From assembly GCA_030453285.1 (NCBI GenBank), contig JAKDKP010000113.1, forward strand, positions 1 through 7,081: a stretch of 7,081 bases of DNA, written 5' to 3'. The position numbers were made by a program, and so were the translations under genes. Below, in pieces: positions 1 to 4,594 of the stretch. Numbering within the stretch: position 1 is the stretch's first letter; each line of letters begins with the position of its first letter. Source of the DNA: Propionibacteriales bacterium (GTDB lineage: Bacteria; Actinomycetota; Actinomycetes; Propionibacteriales; Propionibacteriaceae). Below the pieces are notes generated by a model. The model worked only from the letters and a program-made list of their open reading frames with translations. It had not been told where the DNA came from and made no database searches.

Positions 1-25
1 ATCAGTGCACCTCCTCCACACTGAT
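1..25 (-). promoter_or_regulatory. Strong Shine-Dalgarno in a hairpin loop at the left edge, probably preceding a minus-strand gene outside the window
   Basis: Read on the minus strand, positions 17-10 give GGAGGAGG, followed by TG, a strong match to the anti-Shine-Dalgarno complement. Seven bases later the minus strand reads AT at positions 2-1, so a G just outside the window would complete an ATG at ideal spacing. The motif lies in the 11-nt loop of a hairpin whose 7-bp arms are ATCAGTG (1-7) and CACTGAT (19-25). The GTG inside the motif cannot serve as a start because the second codon after it is TGA. That a gene begins at the edge is an inference; the next base to the left decides it. Confidence 0.4.
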
Positions 26-37
26 CATTCCCCCCCG

Positions 38-106
38 AGCCGGTCGTCGGCTCCGATCCGGAATACGTCTATCCCCCAGGCGCCGGACTGGAGCCGACGA
101 CTGGCT
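38..106. repeat. Long imperfect inverted repeat (24-position arms), possible terminator downstream of the YhhN gene
   Basis: Arm 38-61 pairs with arm 83-106 around a 21-nt loop. The outer 17 positions (38-54 with 90-106) all match except one G/T pair (42 with 102). A G/T pair (55/89) and an A/C mismatch (56/88) follow, then five more pairs (57-61 with 83-87). The structure starts 19 nt beyond the stop of the minus-strand YhhN gene, where a terminator would be expected. No T tract follows on either strand, and a C7 run (30-36) lies at the foot. It could instead be a structured RNA element or a remnant of a small mobile repeat; the sequence alone does not decide. Confidence 0.6.
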
Positions 107-119
107 AACTTTCAGCCCA

Positions 120-151
120 ACCGCTCACTGCCCGCACCGCTCACTGCCCGC
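120..151. repeat. Perfect 16-bp tandem duplication spanning the stop codon of the YhhN gene
   Basis: Positions 120-135 and 136-151 are identical copies of ACCGCTCACTGCCCGC. Sixteen is not a multiple of three, so the two copies are read in different frames on the minus strand. The first copy encountered gives Ser-Glu-Arg and the second supplies the TGA at 127-125. With one copy the protein would end Ser-Glu-Arg-Leu-Gly and stop at TGA 114-112. The duplication therefore rewrote the C-terminal tail of the protein. Confidence 0.85.
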
Positions 152-865
152 TCCGTCGCCACCCGCGTGTTGACCGCCACGACGTGTCACGGTGAACGCC
201 AACAGCGCCTGGGCCATCACATAGGTGGCCATGATCAACACGCCGGTGATACGTGCGTTGACACCGGGGACGAATTGCTGGGCGGCGACCAGCGTGTCGG
301 ACAGCATGAACAGGACGCCGCCGATCGCGGCGGCTCGCCCACCCCCGGTGGCCAGCACGGCCATCACGGCGATCACCACCGCGTACGCCACAATCGCTCC
401 GGCGAGCGCGGCCGCGTACGGCAGCAGGAGTCCGCTGATCACCACCACCGAAGCCGCGTACGGCAAGAGCAACCATCTCCGTGTGTGCAGAACGCTGCGT
501 CGCCACATCGGCACGAAAGCGAGGATGTAGCAGATCTGCGCCAGAAGGAAGAACCCCAGCTTCACCAGGAACGCGCCGACCACCAGCGCATCCAGCCAGG
601 GCAGACCGACGGCGACCAGCACCTCGCGCACGAGTGCGGTCCCCATGGAGTCACCCAGCCACGAGAAGACCAGCGCCACGACCACCAGCGTGAGCTGACG
701 ATCAACTCGTCGGGCATGTGACAGCACGCTGATGATCAACAGCGGCATCAACGCCACCAGGCTCAGCTCAAGGACGGTCGTCCACCCCGCCGCCTGCGCG
801 ATCAGGTGCACGACGAAGATCAGCACGAGAGCGGTGGTGCTGATGATCATCAGGGTGCGACGCAT
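125..865 (-). CDS. YhhN/TMEM86-family integral membrane protein (putative lysoplasmalogenase)
   Basis: The 246-residue protein is almost entirely hydrophobic, with about eight predicted membrane segments, as expected for the YhhN family. Family-like motifs are visible: FSWLGD around residues 67-72, FLVKLGFFLLAQICYI around 99-114, and LFMLSDTL around 185-192, with D72 and D190 as candidate active-site acids; YVMAQ (215-219) lies near the C-terminus. Animal TMEM86 members hydrolyse the vinyl-ether bond of lysoplasmalogens; the substrate in actinobacteria is less certain. Residues after about 228 form a polar tail altered by a 16-bp duplication. The ATG at 865 is supported by a TAGATT box six bases upstream, suggesting a leaderless mRNA; no ribosome-binding site is visible. 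The gene is divergent from the SDR gene. Confidence 0.85.
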   Translation of the reverse strand: MRRTLMIISTTALVLIFVVHLIAQAAGWTTVLELSLVALMPLLIISVLSHARRVDRQLTLVVVALVFSWLGDSMGTALVREVLVAVGLPWLDALVVGAFLVKLGFFLLAQICYILAFVPMWRRSVLHTRRWLLLPYAASVVVISGLLLPYAAALAGAIVAYAVVIAVMAVLATGGGRAAAIGGVLFMLSDTLVAAQQFVPGVNARITGVLIMATYVMAQALLAFTVTRRGGQHAGGDGAGSERCGQ

Positions 866-900
866 GAGGCGAATCTATCCATTGGTCGGCGGTCCTTCAC
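866..900 (-). promoter_or_regulatory. Leaderless promoter of the YhhN gene
   Basis: On the minus strand the hexamer TAGATT (877-872) matches the TANNNT -10 consensus and ends six bases before the ATG, so transcription should start at or next to the start codon. A weak -35 candidate, GTGAAG (900-895), lies 17 bp upstream of it. No Shine-Dalgarno motif is present, which fits leaderless initiation, common in Actinomycetota. Confidence 0.5.
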
Positions 901-905
901 GCCGC

Positions 906-942
906 TTGCCGTCGGAACGGGCGGGCGTGTCAGACTGGCAGA
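906..942 (+). promoter_or_regulatory. Possible extended -10, leaderless promoter of the SDR gene
   Basis: CAGACT (931-936) sits six bases before the ATG at 943 and is preceded by TGT, forming TGT-CAGACT, which resembles an extended -10 element. A -35-like TTGCCG (906-911) lies 19 bp upstream, slightly far. The six bases before the ATG contain no ribosome-binding site. The first base of the -10 is C rather than T, so this is a tentative call. Confidence 0.35.
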
Positions 943-1782
943 ATGACTCCCACCGACCTGACCGGACGCACCATCGTGATCACCGGCGCCAGCTCGGGTA
1001 TCGGCGCCTCAGCGGCGCGGACGCTCGCCGCTCGGGGCGCCACGGTGATCCCAGTCGGCCGCAATCACGAGCGTACGACCGAGGTCGCCAAGGTCCTCGG
1101 CACCGAGCCCCTTTTCGCCGACTTCGGGAAGCTCGAGGATGTCCGTGCCCTGGCGGCAGCATTGCTCGATCGGGCCCCCACGATCGACGTCCTGGTGCAC
1201 AACGCCGGGGCGGTTGTACATGAACCGAAGACCACCGCGGACGGGTTCGAGCTCACCGCTCAGGCGAACTACCTGGCGCCGTTCCTGCTGCAACATCTGC
1301 TCGCCGATCGGTTGTCGAACAGCAAGGCCCGAGCCGTGATCACTTCCAGTGCGGCGCATCGGATGGGACGACTCCAGCTCGACACGGTGTTCACGGTGCA
1401 GCGGCCCTATCGAGGGATGCCGGTCTACGGCACCTCCAAGTTGCTCGACCTGATGTGGGCCCGAGCCCTGGCTCGCCGGACCGACAGCACGGGTGTGACG
1501 GCGGTGGCCTGCCATCCCGGCGTGGTGCGCTCGGCCTTTGCCGACGCCTCCCCGGGGCCGATGAGGTGGTTGTACGGCAGCAGGCTCGGCCGGTTGGTGA
1601 CGATCAGCAATGCCGAAGGCGCGGAGCCACTGGTGCATCTGGCGTCACTGAGCGACCCTCGTACGGTCAACGGCCAGTACTTCGACCGGATGAAGTCGAA
1701 CGCGTCGATCTCCCGACAGGCTGCCGACGAGGCACTGGGTGAGCAGTTGTGGGCGCGGACCGTGGAGGTCCTTGGCCTCTGA
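943..1782 (+). CDS. SDR-family NAD(P)-dependent oxidoreductase (retinol-dehydrogenase-like)
   Basis: The 279-residue Rossmann-fold protein has the full classical short-chain dehydrogenase signature. The cofactor-binding loop is TGASSGIG at 14-21, NAG is at 87-89, the catalytic Asn is N109, the catalytic Ser is S135 or S136 in VITSSAAH, and the active-site YxxxK is Y162 to K166 in YGTSK; HPG follows at 191-193. Arg40 after the second strand suggests a preference for NADP(H). The divergence around QANYLAPFLLQHLL and the length resemble the retinol dehydrogenase/WWOX-like group, annotated in bacteria as general oxidoreductases, so the substrate is unknown. The VOC gene follows 83 bp downstream on the same strand and might be co-transcribed, but a dyad lies between them. 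No leader ribosome-binding site is visible. Confidence 0.95.
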   Translation: MTPTDLTGRTIVITGASSGIGASAARTLAARGATVIPVGRNHERTTEVAKVLGTEPLFADFGKLEDVRALAAALLDRAPTIDVLVHNAGAVVHEPKTTADGFELTAQANYLAPFLLQHLLADRLSNSKARAVITSSAAHRMGRLQLDTVFTVQRPYRGMPVYGTSKLLDLMWARALARRTDSTGVTAVACHPGVVRSAFADASPGPMRWLYGSRLGRLVTISNAEGAEPLVHLASLSDPRTVNGQYFDRMKSNASISRQAADEALGEQLWARTVEVLGL

Positions 1783-1792
1783 GTCCTTCCGA

Positions 1793-1816
1793 ATTGTCGG
1801 TCCGAGGACGGACAAT
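1793..1816. promoter_or_regulatory. 24-bp imperfect dyad between the SDR and VOC genes
   Basis: The arms ATTGTC (1793-1798) and GACAAT (1811-1816) are perfect reverse complements. Inside them GTCC (1800-1803) pairs with GGAC (1806-1809); only the G/G pair (1799/1810) and the central GA break the symmetry. No T tract follows, so an intrinsic terminator is not clearly supported. It could be an operator for the VOC gene, whose start lies 50 bp downstream, or a hairpin separating the two genes. Confidence 0.4.
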
Positions 1817-1865
1817 GCATCGGTGAGGTCGGCGCTGTGCCGGCCCGTCGATTCCGGGAGTGATC

Positions 1866-2285
1866 ATGGCGACAAAACTCAATCCGTACCTCAGCCTGCA
1901 GGGCCAGGCGTTGCAGGCTCTTGAGCACTACCAGTCGGTGTTCGGTGGTGAGTTGACGGTGTCGCGGTACGGGGAATTCCAAGAAGCCCCGATGGGTGAT
2001 GACGAGAAGGACAAGGTGATGCACGGCATGCTCGTCACCTCCGACGGCATGACGCTGATGGTCGCCGATGCACCGGACGGCATGCCCTACACCGCCGGCA
2101 GCCCGCACTCGATCTCACTCAGCGGTGATGACGAGGCCGAGATCCGCGGCTATTGGGAGAAGTTGTCGTCCGGCGGGCAGGTGACGATGCCGTTGGAGCG
2201 GGCCCCGTGGGGCGACACCTTCGGCATGTGCACCGACCAGTTCGGGATCAGTTGGATGTTCAACATCGCCGGCGGCCAGGGCTGA
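1866..2285 (+). CDS. VOC-superfamily protein, PhnB/glyoxalase-like
   Basis: The 139-residue protein matches the PhnB-type vicinal oxygen chelate fold: NPYLSLQGQ at 6-14, HYQSVFGGEL at 21-30, the HG of MHGMLVTSDG at 52-61, the LMVADAPDG segment at 64-72, and the family's C-terminal WGDTFGMCTDQFGISWMFN at 115-133. Members of this group are often called 3-demethylubiquinone methyltransferase-like or glyoxalase-like, but most have no known reaction, so no substrate is assigned. I chose the ATG at 1866 over the in-frame GTG at 1860 because GGGAG at 1856-1860 then lies five bases upstream as a normal ribosome-binding site; the GTG would overlap it. The gene ends one base before the stop of the convergent cupin gene. 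Confidence 0.92.
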   Translation: MATKLNPYLSLQGQALQALEHYQSVFGGELTVSRYGEFQEAPMGDDEKDKVMHGMLVTSDGMTLMVADAPDGMPYTAGSPHSISLSGDDEAEIRGYWEKLSSGGQVTMPLERAPWGDTFGMCTDQFGISWMFNIAGGQG

Positions 2286-2286
2286 T

Positions 2287-2631
2287 TCAGGCCTTCACCA
2301 CGCTCAGCAGCACGACGGCGTCGGTGAGCGCGACCAGACCATGCCTGGCAGGCGGAATGGCCACCAGGTCTCCGGCCGTGCCCTCCCAGTTGTTCGGGGT
2401 GGACGTCTCGGCGTGAACGGTGAGGCGGACCTGTCCGGTCACCACCAGGAGTGTCGCCTCGCCCGGACTGTCGTGCTCGGCGAGTTCCTGGCCCGCACAC
2501 AGTGCCATCAGCACCTGACGCAGGGAGTGCCCGCTTCCGCCGTACAGCGTGTCGGCCGAACGGCCGTTCTTGGCCTGCCGAGCCATGCCCAGATGCTCGG
2601 CAGCCAGGTCGGTCAGGGAATGGGACTCCAT
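2287..2631 (-). CDS. Small single-domain cupin protein
   Basis: The 114-residue protein has a short N-terminal segment ending in SADTLYGG (25-32), then one cupin barrel. The first cupin motif is around AGQELAEHDSPGEATLLVVTGQ (46-67), with H53 and E58. The second is GDLVAIPPARHG (88-99), with H97. Only these two histidines stand in the usual metal-binding places, a reduced set typical of this small-cupin group, so metal binding and enzymatic activity are uncertain. Start ATG 2631 is supported by GAAGGAG (2643-2637, minus strand) five bases upstream. It is the last gene of a three-gene operon with the HTH regulator and membrane protein, 57 bp after the latter. Its barrel shares the EHDxP motif with the cupin half of the divergent DUF2249 gene, hinting at related ligands. 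Confidence 0.9.
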   Translation of the reverse strand: MESHSLTDLAAEHLGMARQAKNGRSADTLYGGSGHSLRQVLMALCAGQELAEHDSPGEATLLVVTGQVRLTVHAETSTPNNWEGTAGDLVAIPPARHGLVALTDAVVLLSVVKA

Positions 2632-2688
2632 GGGGTCTCCTTCGTGGGGATGGTGAGGGTGGCTCGACGGACACCGGCAAACTGCTGC

Positions 2689-3105
2689 TCAGTCCTGCAG
2701 CAACAGGATGCCAGCACCGAGGAGGGCGACGACCTTGATCAACTCGGTGATCACGTACGCATGGTGCAGACGGGAGCGGGGCACGTCCACGCCGGTCAGC
2801 ACTCGGTCGGTACGGCGGTTGAGTCCGGGGCGGATCAAGATCAACTGGCCGGCCAGCATGAGCACGGGTGCGGCGATGATCATCATGACCGACCATCCGG
2901 GCCGGGCCACGAGTTGGGAGGCCAGCAGCACCACCGCGAACCCGAGCTCGATGAGGTTGAGGGCGCGAAACACCAGTCGGCCGATGCCGAGGCCGATGGG
3001 CAGGGTGACGCCCGGTGCCCGAAACTTCAGCGGAGCCTCCAAGAAGGAGATGGCCAACACCATGCCCGCCCACACGAAGGCGATGGCGATGCCGAGCCCG
3101 TTCAT
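2689..3105 (-). CDS. Conserved small four-helix membrane protein of unknown function
   Basis: I do not recognise a characterised family. The 138-residue protein has four likely membrane helices at about 4-22, 44-66, 72-92 and 115-136. Polar residues that look constrained sit beside the helices: E23, P25, K27 and F28 in FLEAPLKFRAPG; R43, N50 and E53 in RLVFRALNLIE; the RPG at 92-94; and H114, H115, E121 and K124 near the last helix. A distant relation to other small four-helix families such as DUF4149/TMEM205 is possible but unproven. The start at 3105 overlaps the regulator's stop as ATGA, with GGAG (3116-3113) seven bases upstream, implying translational coupling. A longer reading frame extends to 3225 but its extra 40 residues are low-complexity Arg/Gly/Ser and overlap the regulator, so I rejected it. 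Confidence 0.82.
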   Translation of the reverse strand: MNGLGIAIAFVWAGMVLAISFLEAPLKFRAPGVTLPIGLGIGRLVFRALNLIELGFAVVLLASQLVARPGWSVMMIIAAPVLMLAGQLILIRPGLNRRTDRVLTGVDVPRSRLHHAYVITELIKVVALLGAGILLLQD

Positions 3106-3848
3106 CCGGCGACTCCGGTGAGGTGGGCCACGCAGCGGTCGGGCTCGACGAAGGGATCGAGACGATCGACGCCGACCGGCGTCCCCTCCAGCGCGCCCTG
3201 CATCAGACCCAGGTGCAGGGGGCACACCACCTGGGACCGCACCTCGGCGAGCTCGAGGAACGGGCAGTGCCGCAGATCGACAGCGGCGCCGTGGCGCTCG
3301 GGAGCGAAGCCGAGGTCGTCCAACAATTCCAGCAGGTGCTCAACCGGTGCTCTGCCGACGGGTGGGCGGTGTGGCCCGATTGCCTTCGCGCCGTCAGCCC
3401 GACTCCCGCCGAGCTCATCCCCGCCAAGCTCATCTCCGGCGAGCTCTCCACCGACGTCCACGTCTGCCGCCGCTGTGTCTCCGAGTCCTCGGGCGGCCAG
3501 TCCGCGTCCCCAATCACGCCCGGCTTCAGTGGCTCGCTCGGCCGCGTGCGGGCTCGACGCCAGGTGACGAGTCAGGACGTCGGCCAACAATTGGTAGTGC
3601 CGCGGTCCGGTACGGTCCATCGCCCGAACGGCACCAAACATGCGAGCGGGTCGCCCCGAGGATCGCGGGCCCGGCGGTGGTGGGACCGACTCCACCTGGC
3701 CATGTGCACAGAGCGTGTCCAGGTGAAATCGGACGGTATTGGCATGCACGCCCATCGCGGCAGCCACCTCGGCGATGGTCATCGGCTGCGGCGTTGCACG
3801 CAGCATGCGCAGCACCTCGTGGCGCCGGTCTCGTACTGGAATCCCCAT
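3102..3848 (-). CDS. HTH transcriptional regulator of the COG2345/SufR-like type with a Cys-rich C-terminal domain
   Basis: The 248-residue protein has an N-terminal winged helix: the recognition region TIAEVAAAMGVHANTVRFHL lies at 24-43 and the wing ends in GRPARMFG (65-72). The C-terminal domain contains HCPFLELAEV (194-203), VVCPLHLGLMQGAL (207-220) and FVEPDRC (233-239). The three cysteines C195, C209 and C239 stand where the ArsR-like COG2345 family, including Fe-S-binding SufR, often keeps ligands, so an Fe-S or thiol redox sensor is plausible. An insert at about 124-158 carries three ELxGD-type pentapeptides. The ATG at 3848 follows TAAACT by seven bases, suggesting leaderless transcription, and a dyad operator lies directly upstream, so autoregulation is likely. 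It heads the operon with the membrane protein and cupin and probably also controls the divergent DUF2249-cupin gene. Confidence 0.9.
   Translation of the reverse strand: MGIPVRDRRHEVLRMLRATPQPMTIAEVAAAMGVHANTVRFHLDTLCAHGQVESVPPPPGPRSSGRPARMFGAVRAMDRTGPRHYQLLADVLTRHLASSPHAAERATEAGRDWGRGLAARGLGDTAAADVDVGGELAGDELGGDELGGSRADGAKAIGPHRPPVGRAPVEHLLELLDDLGFAPERHGAAVDLRHCPFLELAEVRSQVVCPLHLGLMQGALEGTPVGVDRLDPFVEPDRCVAHLTGVAG
3404..3448. repeat. Three 15-bp tandem units inside the regulator gene
   Basis: Three imperfect 15-bp units (3404-3418, 3419-3433, 3434-3448), each centred on a GAGCTC or AAGCTC core, run in frame. On the coding strand they give the pentapeptides ELAGD, ELGGD and ELGGS (residues 135-149). 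The unit length preserves the reading frame, so copy number could change without disrupting the gene. They fall in a linker between the DNA-binding and Cys-containing domains. Confidence 0.75.
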
Positions 3849-3884
3849 GGCCTAGAGTTTACACAAGTCCGACCTGTGAAAAAT
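3849..3884 (-). promoter_or_regulatory. Leaderless promoter of the HTH regulator operon
   Basis: On the minus strand TAAACT (3861-3856) fits the TANNNT -10 consensus and ends seven bases before the ATG. The only -35 candidates are weak: ATTTTT (3884-3879, 17-bp spacer) or TTTTTC (3883-3878, 16-bp spacer). No ribosome-binding site precedes the ATG. The dyad operator fills the space between the -35 and -10 positions, ideal for repression. Confidence 0.5.
3858..3882. promoter_or_regulatory. Candidate operator: 25-bp dyad in the divergent promoter region
   Basis: The core 3862-3878 reads CACAAGTC-C-GACCTGTG, with seven of eight base pairs symmetric about C3870 (only A3866/C3874 fails). Three further T/A pairs (3858-3860 with 3880-3882) extend it, giving 10 of 12 matching pairs. 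It abuts the -10 of the regulator operon and ends six bases before the -10-like TAGTCT of the DUF2249-cupin gene. The likeliest binder is the adjacent HTH regulator acting as a dimer; this is inferred from position and symmetry. Confidence 0.65.
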
Positions 3885-3921
3885 TAGTCTCGATCAGCCA
3901 TCCCGGTGAGAAGGAGCTGTC
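3885..3921 (+). promoter_or_regulatory. -10 element and ribosome-binding site of the DUF2249-cupin gene
   Basis: TAGTCT (3885-3890) matches TANNNT; transcription would start near 3897, leaving a leader of about 25 nt. AAGGAG (3911-3916) lies five bases before the ATG at 3922 and is a strong ribosome-binding site. A -35 at normal distance would fall inside the dyad operator and is not recognisable, which might mean that activator contact is needed. Confidence 0.5.
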
Positions 3922-4563
3922 ATGCCCCAGTCCGCCCCCGAGGTTCGTGCCCTCGACGTCCGAACGATGTCCCGCCCAGAACGCCACTCCATCATCTTTG
4001 CCAGCTTCGACGAGCTTCCCGTCGGTGGAGCGCTGGACCTCACCAGTGATCACGAACCGCGCCCGTTGCGGCAGGAGTTCGAGGCGGACCACCCCGGTGG
4101 TCACGACTGGTCCAGCCATGAGATCGAGCCGCGGGTGTGGCGGACCATGATCACCAAGCTGGCGCGTACACCGCTCCCCCGCCTGCTGACCGACACCGGC
4201 AAGCTCGGCGCCGAGGTCGGTGATGCCGAGGACACCGGGGCGGTGTGGAAGTTGCCGGTACCGACCCGCGACCTCGACGCCAATGTGATCGCCCTGCGCC
4301 CGGGCGAGCAGATCACCGAGCACGACGGACCCGAGGTGGATGTCCTGCTGCACGTGCTCGCCGGCGATGGCGTGCTCACCACCGAGACCGGACAGGTCGA
4401 CCTGCAACCCGGAGCGCTGGTCTGGCTGCCGAGACGGTCCCGGCGCGGCATCACCGCCGGTCCTGGCGGGCTGCGCCATCTGAGCGTGCACCGCAAACGA
4501 CAGGCATTGCTGCTGGAACCACCTGGTCGTACGAGTGCAGACCAGCAACAGCCGACGGTCTGA
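3922..4563 (+). CDS. DUF2249-cupin two-domain protein
   Basis: The 213-residue protein joins an N-terminal DUF2249 domain to a C-terminal cupin barrel. DUF2249, related in fold to TusA-type proteins, shows LDVR (11-14), RH (21-22), DELPVGGALDL (30-40) and DHEPRPL (43-49), with W63 and W73 in later conserved positions. The cupin spans about 116-190, with GEQITEHDGPEVDVLLHVLAGDG (128-150) and PGALVWLPRRSRRG (163-176). H134 is retained, but the histidine expected in the second motif is replaced by arginine, so classical metal binding is doubtful. It is transcribed divergently from the HTH operon, which ends in a second small cupin. DUF2249 genes in other bacteria often lie near nitric-oxide or denitrification functions; that role here is inference. 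The function of the fusion is unknown. Confidence 0.9.
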   Translation: MPQSAPEVRALDVRTMSRPERHSIIFASFDELPVGGALDLTSDHEPRPLRQEFEADHPGGHDWSSHEIEPRVWRTMITKLARTPLPRLLTDTGKLGAEVGDAEDTGAVWKLPVPTRDLDANVIALRPGEQITEHDGPEVDVLLHVLAGDGVLTTETGQVDLQPGALVWLPRRSRRGITAGPGGLRHLSVHRKRQALLLEPPGRTSADQQQPTV

Positions 4564-4594
4564 GCATGCCCGGCGCTGGGCTCAGCGGACCGTC
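4554..4594. terminator. Bidirectional hairpin between convergent genes, containing both stop codons
   Basis: GACGGTC (4554-4560) pairs with GACCGTC (4588-4594), and TGAGC (4561-4565) pairs with GCTCA (4580-4584), leaving a GCG bulge at 4585-4587 and a GC-rich loop. The stop of the DUF2249-cupin gene (4561-4563) lies in one arm and the stop of the thiolase (4584-4582, minus strand) in the other. Neither side has a T tract, so it would be a tailless terminator, or a barrier between convergent transcripts. Confidence 0.55.

Noticed and set aside
400..465. Repeated LLLPYAA motif in the YhhN protein (residues 132-138 and 146-152)
   Set aside because: It is short, the flanking residues differ, and hydrophobic segments of membrane proteins often resemble each other by composition.
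2286..2286. Possible terminator between the convergent VOC and cupin genes
   Set aside because: Only one base separates the stop codons, and the surrounding sequence gives no stem longer than the GGCC/GGCC pair.
2683..2702. Small hairpin TGCTG/CAGCA at the end of the membrane protein gene, as an attenuator
   Set aside because: The stem is only 5 bp with a 10-nt loop, too weak to separate from chance in GC-rich sequence.
2150..3073. Open minus-strand reading frame of 307 codons across the cupin and membrane protein genes
   Set aside because: It overlaps three better supported genes out of frame, and its product has the Arg/Gly/Pro-rich composition of a shadow frame.
2341..3567. Open plus-strand reading frame of 408 codons antisense to the cupin, membrane protein and regulator genes
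   Set aside because: The minus-strand frames have clear domains, ribosome-binding sites and operon structure; this one has low-complexity composition and no recognisable motif.
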